Origin: Nageia nagi
Taxonomy: Eukaryota > Pinophyta
Direction of reading: 5' to 3'
Length of the DNA stretch: 64,000 bases
NCBI GenBank assembly: GCA_050084985.1
Contig: JBITNC010000001.1
Location: 44,516,001 to 44,580,000, forward strand
Both the position numbers and the translations under genes were made by a program. Of the stretch, positions 36,193 to 48,361 are shown piece after piece. Numbering within the stretch: position 1 is the stretch's first letter; each line of letters opens with the position of its first letter. The notes under the pieces are model-generated. The model searched no databases, was not told the DNA's origin, and was given only the letters and a program-made list of their open reading frames with translations.

Positions 36193-36201
36193 AAGGGGGA
36201 G
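36193..36201 (+). other. Functional polypurine tract (PPT2) of copia element 1
   Basis: AAGGGGGAG abuts the 3' LTR start TGTTGGAATG, the normal place for plus-strand priming. Confidence 0.92.
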
Positions 36202-36700
36202 TGTTGGAATGTATAGTGCATTATTTTAAAGGTTTGTATTAAATCTTCTATGTAATTTCACTAATACTTAAGGGTATCATTTGATACCTTAAGTATTTAA
36301 GTGAATATGATAATGTAACTTGTCCTACACTCCATGTCATGAGCATGCCCTTTTGGTAAAAGGATGTGCATGTCATGCTTTTGTACAATGGATAAAAGGG
36401 TGATCCAAAGAGAGATTTTGGCCTTTAAATAGAAGGCTCTTCTTTGTGATCACACACCAATTATGGAGTAAAGTTATGCTATGGGATAGAAGTGTAGGAG
36501 TTGAGATTAGGAGGATTATAAGAGAGTTGTATTTATGATTGAAGTAAATATCTAGTTAGTGGATGTACTTCTAGTTGGAGGAACCACTTACATCTTGTGT
36601 TATCTTTATGAGATTGCTTTGTGAGTTTGTTAGATGTAATTATGAGCTTTCATGTGATCTTAGTTGATTAAGAATTATCTTTTTAGTGTTATTTTATTCA
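36202..36700 (+). repeat. 3' LTR of copia element 1
   Basis: It starts TGTTGGAATG and ends TTATTCA, followed by AAACT (36701-36705). It matches 27673-28166, with scattered substitutions and a six-base insertion (TATCTT) near 36602. Confidence 0.95.
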
Positions 36701-37310
36701 AAACTCATGTGAAAATATGTGCTCCATGCCAAAAGCATGCAAATTTTGAAAAATAACCCACTCAAGAACTCAACTCCATTATTTCTCCATGGCCTTTTTC
36801 TACTTGGGGTATAGATTTGATTGGCATGATTAATCTTCATTATAGAAAAGGACACAAATTTGTCATCATAACTATAGAATATACTACCAAGTGGGTAGAA
36901 TCCATCCCCATGAAGTTAGTGACATAAGAAAAGATTATTGCATTTCTTACAAAATACTCATCACCAGATTTGGTGTGCCACAAAGGTTGATCATGGATAA
37001 TGGTCCAAATCTCAAGGGAAAGGATATGCATGCATTTTGTAAAAATTTTCACATCACAAAAATGTTTTCTTTAGTTTACTACCCTCAGGGTAGTGGTCAA
37101 GCTAAAGCAATAAATAAGACACTTAAGAGTATTCTTACCAAAACATGGGATAAGTACAAAAGAGATTAGCATAAGCAATTGGCATCTGCATTATGGGTCT
37201 ATAGAACTAGTGTCTAAATAGCCACAAGGGAAACCCCCTTTTCATTGGTATATGGATATGAGGCCATTATACCACTTAAGTTAGATATTTATTTTCTTTG
37301 GATCTCTTTA

Positions 37311-38721
37311 CAAGGTGATATTTTGGATGAAGTTGCAAGCAAAGCAAGATTGAAGTAGCTAGAGATGTTAGATGAAAAAAGAATCAAAGCCATTGAGCAT
37401 AAAAAGGTATGCCATGCAAAAATTAAGATAATAGTTAGCAAGAATATAAAATATAAGGAGTTTAAGATAGGGTACCTAATATTAAAATATAATATCAACA
37501 AAAAAGTAGCAAATGAGGAGGCTAAAGGAAAAAGTTGAATCCAATTGATTGGATCCATATGTTGTTGTTGATGTAATAGGATTAAGAGCATACAGGTTAT
37601 CAACTTTAGATGGCAAGGAAAAACTAAAAACCTTTAATGCCATCCATCTCAAGCATTTTTATGCTTGAAAAGCATAGCTCTGTGCCCTTATAAAATAATT
37701 CATATCAAACATAGGGGCATAATTTCCTTTTATTTTATGTATAGATCAATGCAAAACATGATGGTGATGGCATGCTTGATTGTCAGCATGAAATCAATTA
37801 TGTGCAAAAAAAATTGACATTCTAATATCTTTAGATCATAAACATAAGAATGCATGATCGTTGATGACCAATGATACAACTAGTGAGAGTTCACTCACCT
37901 AAAAGATAAACTGACATTACAACCATGAGCAATTTGTTAACATTGGATAATCTCCAATGGATGATACATTTTACTATGTATCCACATGATTTTTTTTGAA
38001 CCCATATAAAGCATACTATCTTTGGATCATGAACATACAAATGTATGATCATCGATGGACATTAATATGGCTAGTGAGAGTTCATTCACTTAAAAGATAA
38101 ATTGATGATGTAGTCATGAGCAAGATGTTGACATTAGATCATATCCAATGGATGAAATAACTTATTATACATCCATAATTATTTTATAACTAATATTTCA
38201 TTGTAGGTACATAGATCCAACAAAATAAAAGAAACTTATAGTCATAACTAAGGTGTTAGTGTCGTGCTCATAGTCTATTGGGCCATCGATGGCATACATC
38301 TCATTATCATTTCCACCAATCCAAAGCATAACCTCTCTCTTTTAAGGTATGGATGTAATTACAAATGGTTCCTAAGTATCAGACATAACAAAATGACCAA
38401 ATTCATGATTAAGAAAGTATAAATGGGGCACATCATATCTTCCATCTCTAGCCTTGGATATGGATTTTCATAGTCATCCAATCATCATCCAAATAGGATT
38501 CTTGAAGCCAACTTCTTTAGTAGATTTTGCCTTGGCTACTCCACTTAAGGGTATTTCTTGGGGCACCCAGTCAAAAGGGGGGTAGCATAATGACCCTCAA
38601 CATCATTCAACAAAATAAACATCAACAAAAAAATAAAAAATGTTTCCTTCATATCTTGGCTATACTTCTTCTTTGGACATGTAATTTCATTACTTCAATC
38701 ACACATACAAAGAGGGGCAAA
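37311..38721 (+). other. Integrase C-terminal remnant and 3' tail of the Tat gypsy element
   Basis: Up to about 37670 the plus strand carries the end of the polyprotein (…LDGKEKLKTFNAIHLKHFYA, about 37605-37665, the usual 'G..L...WNA..LK.Y..' end of Tat pol). The rest to 38721 is non-coding, with a two-copy tandem repeat at 37820-38190 and the purine tract before the 3' LTR. Confidence 0.7.
37820..38190 (+). repeat. Two-copy tandem repeat, period about 191 bp
   Basis: The sequence from 'tatctttagatcataaacataa' to 'tatgtatccacat' is repeated once with about 20 percent visible differences. The anchors GATCAT are at 37834 and 38025. It lies in the 3' tail of the gypsy element. Confidence 0.85.
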
Positions 38722-39329
38722 TGTAGATGCCTCAAAATGAAATTTTATGTATTTAATAAATTATTTTAATCCCTTAATAGACTATTATGTAAAAAGGGAT
38801 TAAAAATGTACAAAAGAGGTGTAATCCATGTATTTGACCCTTATGGATTATACAAGGGGTCAAAATATCAAAGTCATGTAAACTTGTATCATATATAAAG
38901 GCATCATTTGATGACCTATAGATCATGAGTGGATCATGGGAAAATAATCTTTTTTGAAAGATTGCAACTTGCTTTATCTATCTATATTACACATCCATTA
39001 TTCTGTAAGTTTGCATGTATGTTCATAACTCAATTATTCACTAATTTGTTCATTGCTACATTCTTGTCCGCATTTGTAATTTCACTCATCTTATGGCACC
39101 GACAGCATGCCAATTCTAGGGCAATGGTGACGTACTTATTTATGAATGTATGCTCTATCTTTTATGCATTTTATGATTAACAGAATGAATATAAAACCTA
39201 AGTAAACACTACTATTTTTATAATACATGTTATTGCCATATTTTTTATATATGCATCAATATTTATAAATTAGAGAAATATTGTGTTAATCAACCCCATT
39301 TGCATTAATTGCATTATTTAGCTACTACA
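38722..39329 (+). repeat. 3' LTR of the Tat gypsy element
   Basis: It starts TGTAGATGCC and ends CTACTACA, followed by CTTAC (39330-39334). TATA-like TATATAAAG at 38892-38900. Confidence 0.92.
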
Positions 39330-39334
39330 CTTAC

Positions 39335-41100
39335 TCAATGTTGAGTAACAAGTGTAAAATATATCCCAATTATGAATCAATGTAGGATATATCTCAATTT
39401 ATGGTAGGATGAAATAAATCATATGTGTTAACTAAAAAATGGTGTGTACAAATGTGGAAAGAGTCATCTTTCTTCCCAATTTGTTATGTGCTATGACTAT
39501 CAAAACATAGTGTGGGAGGATGTGTAGACCCACCCATTTTGAGACATTTAAACAAGAGAAATAAAATTATGTGTTGTTTTTTGAGTCAAAATATATGAGT
39601 TTCCTTGTATCCATAAGATATAGGATTTAGGTATTGATTCATGTAAAGATATGTCTAAGTGACTTGCCCCATAAACAATGGTTTGATGCATGAAAAAAAT
39701 GAAGTCCAACAAAGCATCACGGTAAGCCATTTGAAATAGACATATTTTGAAATGTTAATCTCAAAAGATATATTTTTTGAAAATTTGAAATGTTAAGCTC
39801 AAAATATATGCATATTTTGAAATGTTAATGGCAAAAAAGATAAATTTTTTAAAATTTTAAAATTTTTGTATGTTTTAAACTTTTGATATTTTGAGATATT
39901 TAATTTTTATATATTTTGATTTTTATATAATTATGTCACTATATTACTGATATTTTGTTATGGCATGCTATGGATTTAAATTATGCATGTTCACACTAAT
40001 GTGATATTATGAATTTTATGAGATGACTATGCATTGTACTTTTTAGATGTTGCTTTAGATGTGATGTTTTTTATACGAGTGTACATAACAAAGTTTTAAG
40101 ATTTAATTATCTCCAAATAATTGAACATAATTGTATAATGTAGGATTTTTAGGACTGCTTCCATTTTAATGTGTTGAATAGGCCCTTGCTCTTTACATTT
40201 TGTGAAATAATGTGAATAAATGCCATTCAATGGTCCCAACCCATGGTGATATAAGATTAAATAATGAGCAATTTTCAATAATAAAACACAATGAATGGAC
40301 CCAACAAGCATAGCAAATAGGTTTGGAACTAACTTTTAGCTTAATGTGTAATATATGATCTAGCTCTCATTAGATTAAGAAGGATATGATGTCTAAAGGT
40401 TCCAAGACCTTGTGAATTTTTTATGAAAATAGAATTGAATTTGATGCAAAAAAATATGAAGTGATGACAAGCATGCCAAGTGATATTAGAATATCAATGA
40501 ATAGTGGCCCTCGTATCCCCAAAAAAGGTAGGAAACACTAAAAGTGAGAGACCATCCAAGTATTGACTCCTAGATGCCAAGATCGAGCTTGATGAAACAA
40601 AATAAGTGATGCATGAAAAGGACACTCAAAGCTACTTAATATAGCATACATACAAATTCTTTTTATATTAATGTATGAAAAAATGAAAAAGAAATCAAAT
40701 AACATTGACACACCATTCTGTAATGATGAAACAAAACAAGGTAATAATAGGATAGTGAGGGAATTACATGATTATTAAGGTCATTATATTTTTAATTTTT
40801 TTTATCTTTTTAAGATTCAAAGGATGTAAAAAGGACTCATAATCAATATAAAATTAATTAAGGGAACAAGTTCCCATAGTCATGAAAATAGATAATCGAG
40901 AACATGAGACAAAGAGGAAAGGAAATGCATGCCAACTTTGTTTACTTGTTCAAATAAAAAGGAGGGAATATAACATTGAGACATTAGCAAGGAATTTGCA
41001 TAAAATAACATACCCTCATGAGGGGATGAAGGTTTCTCATAATATTCCTCATCCTAAATCTCATTATTTTGAGTTATGGTTGTTAATTTTTAAGGATCTT
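39335..41100. other. Intergenic AT-rich DNA right of the gypsy element
   Basis: Around 39735-39850, 'ttgaaatgttaa(t/g)(c/g)' is repeated a few times in imperfect short units. Otherwise only short frames occur and no domain is recognised. Confidence 0.45.
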
Positions 41101-44100
41101 TATAGTCAAGGCCTTGTTTATCTTTATCACCCTGAGTAGGTAGTTGCATGACATGTATGGTGTCTTTCTTGTACATATCCAACCATAGCCCTATGATTTG
41201 CATTTGGTAAATTAGTGGTGGATAAAGGATGATCCAGAGATATAATCTATCTTACCATAGAAACTTTGTTTTAAAGATGCTTTATAAGTTTGGTAGGTGG
41301 GTAAATTTATACTTGCATACACAAAGCATATTTGGTTTTGGGAGGACCCAAGTGGTACTAAAGTACCAATGGCAAAGGGAGAATCACTTGGATATCCTGC
41401 ATCATGCAAGGAAAGCACATTAAACAAAATATCATCCACTACATATTCACCTATATGTAGATTTTCAAATTTTGCATCAAATCTTGATGCATGCTCTTGA
41501 TTATTAAGAGATTATTCCTTATTTTATTTTTTATTTGCAACTTCAAGATTATATTTTCTTTTATCACACTCCTCTACTTTAAAATTTTATCACACTTCAA
41601 GATTATTTTTATAGAGGATTTATTTGAAATACCTTTTTTAGAGAGGATTTATTTAAATATTTTATCCAAATATTCTTCTCTTACCTTTTAAGAAATTTCT
41701 TCTTTAAGCATTGGGGAATGAGCAAGAGGCTTTTCTTCTTTATGTTCTATTTGATTAGCCTTTTTTTTCAATTCTATTGATCTTTTTTTAAATTTTATTA
41801 AGTGATTCATTTAATATTGCTTCATTCTTAATATCCTTTTGTTCATTAAGGCCTTTTGAATCATGAGATATTTTAGACCCTTCTAGTAATTCATCATTAT
41901 AGTTTTTGTCAAGATACAATAGATGATATATGGGTATATATGCATGGATAGGAGAATAGGATCATGAGGTAACTCGATGAGGTTATAGTGACTAAAGGGT
42001 TCCTCATCCATCCATATGTAGTGTACAAATTCATCCTATAAGTACTTCACACATCCATGTAGCATATAAGGTACACATTCCATCTCTCTTATCCATGATC
42101 AATCAAGTAAGAAATGATATTGTTGCTTCCCCTCAATCAAATGGAAACACAAATTATTTTTATCAGAACCAACCACTATAGATTCTTAAAAATGAATTAT
42201 TATTTATTAAATAATTCATTTTTATGGTATTAAAAGCACCTAATGGAATGTAATGAATGTAAAAGGACTATAAAACGATGTAAGTGTGTAAAATATAAAG
42301 AAAGGTACCACAAGCTATGTAATACATGAAGATATCAAGAAAATAAAAGATCAAGATGTTACTATAAAATAATATAAAAATAAAAGGATTCCTAATCAAA
42401 TAATTGAATATCATATAGGTCAACACATGCATATTATATCATTCAAATAGCAATGATATTTTGTAACACCACCTATATGATGATCTATTATCTACTCTTA
42501 ATTATGCTTCCTATTATTTAATTTAAGTATTTGATTCAAAGCCTTTCATGGTTTTGATACCATGCATAAGCTAAGATCATCACATGCATGTTGTGGTTTT
42601 GAGATCCATATGAACCATATTTGAATGAAGAGTTTTTTTATGACCTAAAGATATAGATTTGACATAAGGTAGCATATTATTATTTACAAATACTAGTATA
42701 TTTCTATATATTCTTTAGTAATTACATTGTAAAGAAATAATACTTTGTTTTATTGCATAGCCATTATTTTTCATCTACAACTACTATAGGTAACATAGTG
42801 TTGCCTAATGTGTTGTATAAATGATTATTCAAGGCTCTTAAGATTAATGTAGGTGCTTGCAAGTGTGAAAGAGGTAGACTGAGTTTACTCAAAGTTGTTG
42901 AAGATATCATGTTAGTAGTTGATCCCCCATCAACTAGAATTCTTTTGAATGATTTCCCATTAACTTGAGAAATGATATGTAATAGTGGATCTTTGTATTT
43001 TAAACTTATAAAATTTTGAATTTCATGTTAATAGAAAGGAATGAAAGGATCCACATTTGCTTGTATACTTCCAATGAAATTAACAAAAGAATTTAGATTT
43101 GAAGCATATAACTCAATAGTCTTTAAAATACGTTCCAGTGCTTCTCTATATTGATGAGAGTTTCTAATCAATTACTATAAAGATAATTTGATGGGAATCA
43201 ATCTAAATTATTGCTTTAGATTGCTCTTTAATTTTTTTTAGGGACCCCACTGACCTAGATGTGGGGGAGGAGGTATATGATTCGGTGCACTAGGATCCTC
43301 TACTCTTCCCTCTTAAGAATTAAAAAGACCTTGCTTATTCCCTTTACCTTTATCTTTACATTGTTTGGTTCTTATTACTACATTTATCATACCAACAAAA
43401 TGATACTATTCTACTTTCTATACCTATTGCGAATGAGATCTGTAATCATATAGCACATTATGATTAGGTAGGGACTAATTATAATGCCTCATGATGCCCA
43501 TTTGGTTCACATTATGTTGGTGTAATGGATTTTGATAGATATGTGTATTTTGATTTGAATTAGAAGATGTGTCATTAAATACCAAGTTTCCAATATCTAT
43601 GAAGCTTCACATAATTTTTTTTAATACAACTTAATAAGTTCAATGTAGAAAGCATGTTGAAGAAAACTACTTATAGCTTAATTTTAATTTTCAATGTACC
43701 CTTTCTTTCAAGAATTATTTTGTTATTTATTTTTATAAATTGATGTTATTTTGGTTTGCTAAGAAACATAAAAAAATGATTCATATTTATAGATTAGAGT
43801 GAAGTCAAAGATATGTAATCATAACTTAACAGTATGATTATAGATACCTTAATAGTAGGAGAAATTATATTTAGCATCATAAATAGAGAGATATTATTAT
43901 AGGGTTGTAAAGAAATTATATATGGATTCAGTTGTACTTCTAGAAATAATAAAAGGGGTATATAAGAGATGCATATTTTTTCAATCAAAGGGAGATCAAT
44001 ATCAATAAATGCTTTATTATTTAGGTGCATACATTACTTCTTATGATAGTTCCCCTTTTATAACCAACTTTGCAAATAATTTGCCATAAATCATCCTTAA

Positions 44101-44677
44101 AACAACCATAACAAATTCCCAAACTAGTAATAATAGATCAAACCAGCTATAATAGTCCTCTAATCAATCACAACATTCCTCAAATAAGCCAAAGTATCCA
44201 TAAGGCTAAATTTATATGCTTTCACCATTAAACAAAGTACCATCATATTTTTATGTTATTTTGTATAAGCATAAATGCCTTCTCCTCCACCATAGCCTCC
44301 ATAAACATAAATATATTCTTCACAAGAGCATTGTAAAAATGTCTACATCAAAATAAGAATAATATTATATTAAGTCCAATAATAATGAAGTACAACCAAG
44401 TTTTCTCCAAGAAACCATGTAGAAAGCATTTTCTTTAATATAGTTCATTCTGAAGAAGATGAAAGCTTGATAAATAAAGAACTTGAACTAATCACCAACA
44501 AATCTCTCTTGAATGAAGAGAAATAAGATGTAAATAAAAATATTATCCACCATGAATCCAAGAATGATATGCATAAAGAAACACATACTAAGTCTTCCAC
44601 ACATAGCATGCTCACACAAGATGTGATCTCCCACATTCACACCATATGATTTGTCTGATACACTTGCTCTCATACCA
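41100..44677 (-). pseudogene. Decayed minus-strand gypsy-like element with protease
   Basis: On the minus strand, 43010-42770 reads PLLHIISQVNGKSFKRILVDGGSTTNMI… and then ILRALNNHLYNTLGNTMLP. This is a retropepsin region with active site VDGGST (Asp codon 42931-42929) and the downstream element usually reading A.D.....G...LP. Upstream, about 43180-43020, LERILKTIELYASNLNSFVNF would be the gag-protease linker. Near 44676-44665 the minus strand has TGGTATGAGAGC, one mismatch from the tRNA-Met primer-binding site, so the 5' LTR may begin at 44678. RT and integrase are not recognised down to 41100. The link between primer site and protease is inferred from spacing. Confidence 0.5.
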
Positions 44678-44873
44678 TTGTAAGGACTAGTATAATGATG
44701 CAAACATGAAAATAGTATTCAATCTAAAATCCAAATTATATTCTAAAATGAGAAGCATAAAAAATGGAAAAGGATACAAAACTCCTCCAAGAAACCCTAA
44801 AAATTCCTAATGACTCTTCAACTTTATAATAACACTTGGACTTCCTAATGAATTTGGAATTTATTCTACTTAG

Positions 44874-45728
44874 TGTTGGAAATAATAATCCTATTTTGGT
44901 ATTATTCTATGTAAAATCACCTAGCTAAATAAGTTAATAAAATATATAATGTAGAGGTACTTAATATAGTTTAAATTATTAATATAGAATTAATAATATA
45001 ATATATTATATATCCTAAGGTATATAATAAATAAATGTGTCACATTTATTTACTATATGCATACTATATTAATACATATGATTGGGTTAATATTTATTTA
45101 TTATATATAAATATATATTATTAATTACCAAAATTCAATTTACATGTGGTCAAAGGTGACATGGTATGTAACTAAGAGAATAGTGGCACAGAAGAGGGAA
45201 TCTTAAGTTAAGTGAAGATAAGTGGCTTATGTGGTGGAATTCTTATAGAAGACACTTATCTTCTAGTGGAATTGAGAGTGGGATTACAAGAGACATGTAT
45301 CTTATGCACTTCACCTCACTTGATTATACAAGAGTCATATTTCCAATAATATATTGAAAGATATTACTTGTGTAGAGGCTAATGAAAACTATATTATTTT
45401 GAACATGTTATAATATTTGTACTTAAAGTTCAAAAGAAAAAATAAAGTGGAGTGAGATCTTTGGTTGTGTATGTATCCCATTGGATGAACAACACTACAT
45501 ATTGTGTTCTATGGTTTGCTTATCTTGAGCATAATTTTTTAAATTTTACTTATTTATCTTCATGTTAGTAATTATTTGGTAATATTACTAATTTATTCAT
45601 ATTTTTAAGTGAATAATGTTTTGTTGCATTAAAAATTTCCTTATTCACTTAAAAATATGAAAATACTAAATATAAAATACTTCCACACTCACATATAACC
45701 TTAATCCATAAGAATAAGGTTTCCAACA
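44874..45728. mobile_element. Probable solo LTR, about 855 bp
   Basis: It starts TGTTGGAAATA and ends GGTTTCCAACA, giving 9-base perfect inverted ends typical of copia LTRs. No internal region, primer-binding site or polypurine tract accompanies it. Flanks are ACTTAG on the left and ATAGTG on the right, which give no perfect 5-bp duplication. Orientation cannot be fixed. Confidence 0.5.
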
Positions 45729-46300
45729 ATAGTGAGTATCTTATTGTATGGACCATTATAAGTATTTATTGTTATTGTAATTGATATTTGTATTTTATTT
45801 CAAAACTAAGAACTTTGTGGAATGAGGATTTCTATTACACATGTACCTCTAGTAATTAATAAGTATTGCATAGTGATGTTTAATTACTAGTAAAAGCCAT
45901 AAAAATATCTATATAATCATAAGCTTCTATGCATTCATTTTATTCTCAAATTATTTTACAAGCTATGACTAATCACTTTGTTGTTATGAAAAATTCAAGA
46001 TTCTGTAAACACTACTACTTTACAAGATATCATTTTTAAAGAGGGAAGCCATATAGATATTATTTTTGGTTTAGCATAAAATATAGAGTACAAATGAGAA
46101 TTTAAATTTATGTCCTTTAAGCTAAATTATTATTTTATCAATTTAATATATTTAAGTTAATTTCATCAATATGTAATCCAAAATTTGAATTATTTAAAAT
46201 TAGAAAAATAAATATATCATTGCATTCTACTCTCTTCTAACTTTCTAATAAAATTTATGGCATCTAATTTTGACTCTCGATATGAAATTTATATCAATTT

Positions 46301-46486
46301 GAAGTTTTATGAGTTTTAAATAAATAAAAAGGGAAAAATTTAAATAGTAGATACCATACAAATGTTGGTGGAACCCACATGATTAATCAACTTGAAGTTA
46401 TATGATTTTTAAATAAATAAAAAGGGAAGAAATATAAATAGTATATACCATAAAAATTTGGTGGAACCCATGTGGTGACTCAACAA
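46301..46486. repeat. Tandem duplication, period 93 bp
   Basis: 'gaagttttatgagttttaaa' through 'ggtggaacccacatg…' is repeated from 46394 with few changes. Confidence 0.88.
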
Positions 46487-47589
46487 CCTAGTCAAATTCC
46501 AATCAATAGTCAACAAGGAAAGGTGGGTCAAAGGGAATATGTCATCCACCTACATGCATTCCAAGCAGGGCTAGAATTTCAAATAAAAACTACCTATCAA
46601 AAAGAATTTTTATTATGGTTAAAAAAATGGCTTTTAATCTATGGTTTTGATTTTTATTTTCTTTTCAATTTTTTTTGAAGCTTAATTATGATTAAAATAA
46701 AACTTCTTATGAGAAGTTGGAGCTTTGTTCTTAATAAATTCTTCTCTTCCTTAAAAGACTTCTTATCAGAAGCTGGAGCTTTCCTCTCAATGGATTATTC
46801 TCTCCTTATACAAACTTCTTCTCATCCTTGTTGGGTACATGAATTACTCATTTTACTAAATCAACTTATCCATCAATCAATATATATCCCCTTTCAATAG
46901 GCACCCAACCACTATGAATGTGGGAAATGAAATCATCAATCAACTAGCTCTCTCTTCTATAACCATGATAAAAAAAAACTAATATAGACAAACAAAAACC
47001 TTCGACCAAAATAGGCAACTGCATGAATGTTATAGAATAGTTTTGAGATGGGGGCTCCATTACCATTGATGAATTTATAGCTTAGCTTGAGTACCCATAT
47101 CACTAGATCCTAATCTGATTTGATGACTTGGCTGCTTACTATTAAAGCATCTTAATTCAAACCCCCTATTTATTATTATTCAAGGAAGAATATGGAGGGG
47201 ATTGAGATTAATCAAAAACATTTGGGATGGTACTACACCATCATCAGGCTCTCTCTCTTTTGTTCTTGTTGTTCTTCTACTATAGATCCTTCCATCATTG
47301 ATCGCTCATGGAATTGCACCATTTATGTTGCAAAAGATCCAAAAATACAATTTGAATAATCTTAGTTGTTGCATATTTCAGATTAAAATCAACACCTTCA
47401 AGGTAAAAGAGTAATGGTATCTATTTGTATCAAATATAATTTGTGTTTTTTTTTATTGATGGACATTGATACAAATCACATATGATTCACCATCATGACC
47501 CTTGATTGAATGATAAATCTATATGAATATAGACCATTCAGATTGGTGGTTGAAACAAATTTTGAATGTGGTTATTTGTGAATGTATTT

Positions 47590-47600
47590 AACATTGAAAT

Positions 47601-47632
<32 letters not shown>
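47590..47632. repeat. Compound microsatellite (TA)n(CA)n
   Basis: About ten TA units pass directly into about six CA units. Confidence 0.92.
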
Positions 47633-47634
<2 letters not shown>

Positions 47635-48361
47635 TCTATTGTTTTTAAAAAATCTACCTATAGAATCTACATTTTTTCTAAATATAACATATCATAATAT
47701 ACAGTCAATTTTGAATTAAAATTGTATTTTATAATTTGAAATTGTAAATACAGGCTATAGCTTGTCAAATTCTAAGCCTAATTCCAAGAGAGAAAAAGAT
47801 ACCCAAAAGTGGAAAGAGGCCTCCAAGATCTATGCATAACTCCCAAGGAGAGAATAAGACCATGTGGAATATGCATAGATCCTAGGTGACCACACTTAAT
47901 GGATGTATCTTATAATAGCTTGTTAGAGGCTGCCAAGTATCATACTCTTATTCATTCCACTCAAAATACATTTTAACATGGTATTTGTGATTTTTGAAAT
48001 TATTTGATTGGTTAAAATTCATTTAGAACTTGTGTTTTTTTGGGAAGTGGTATTTTTAGTATTTTTTGAGATAAATACAAAGAAAATATATTATATAAAT
48101 TTTTTCATAAGGTGTAAGATTTGTAATTATATTTGTAATATTATGGTACTCCAAAACTATATAGAAGGTGATAAGTAGATTATTAAAAAAGAAATTCTTA
48201 TAACCATTATGAATGCTTAGTTTCCTAGAACGGAGAGTATGTAGGAGAGATTGTTATTGTACTACTTGGGAAGAGAGATTATGATTCATATTGTTAATGT
48301 TGTTGTAAGCATTATATATAGTTTTCTTCCTAATTTTGAGGAGGCTAAGATAGTGAATTAA

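Larger units (their letters stand above)
27673..36700 (+). mobile_element. Ty1/copia retrotransposon, element 1 (9.03 kb)
   Basis: LTRs of 494 bp (27673-28166) and 499 bp (36202-36700) are flanked by AAACT. Internal order on the plus strand is primer-binding site, leader of about 3.3 kb, gag, protease, integrase, RT and RNase H, an 800-bp repeat tail and polypurine tract. Integrase before RT defines Ty1/copia. By eye the LTRs differ at roughly 20 of the first 240 positions, so insertion is not recent. Gag and pol are broken by stops and shifts. Element 2 at 49007-57641 belongs to the same family. Confidence 0.95.
27560..37310 (+). pseudogene. Integrase of the Tat gypsy element, split by copia element 1
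   Basis: The left part (27560-27672) ends in the zinc finger: GGHFHAK … MEEYCQT. The right part resumes at 36706 and, counting one TSD copy, reads on in phase as H V K I C A P C Q K H A N, giving the C-x2-C half of the HHCC finger. The core follows: WGIDLIGMI (first Asp, about 36805), MDNGPNLKG (second Asp, about 36996), and YYPQGSGQAKAINK, where the catalytic Glu of GQ(A/V)E is Lys (37104-37106). A frame at 36891-37169 contains the last two. Later sequence to 37310 (TPFSLVYGYEAIIPLK) is the usual post-core motif. Catalytically dead. Confidence 0.88.
21841..39329 (+). mobile_element. Tat-lineage Ty3/gypsy retrotransposon, interrupted by copia element 1
   Basis: LTRs at 21841-22481 and 38722-39329 match along their length and are flanked by CTTAC. 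Between them, in plus-strand order, are gag, protease, RT, RNase H, a second archaeal-type RNase H and integrase. RNase H duplication and the order RT-RH-aRH-IN identify the Tat branch of Ty3/gypsy. Copia element 1 (27673-36700) sits in the integrase zinc finger. Without it the element is about 8.46 kb. Many stops and frameshifts and loss of catalytic residues show it is dead. A purine tract (AAAGAGGGGCAAA) precedes the 3' LTR. I could not identify a primer-binding site after 22481. Confidence 0.92.
45729..48361. other. Intergenic AT-rich DNA with small repeats
   Basis: It contains a 93-bp tandem duplication at 46301-46486, a short repeated 'cttcttat(g/c)agaag(t/c)tggagctt' pair near 46706 and 46763, and a compound (TA)n(CA)n microsatellite at 47590-47632. 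No gene was recognised. Confidence 0.5.
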
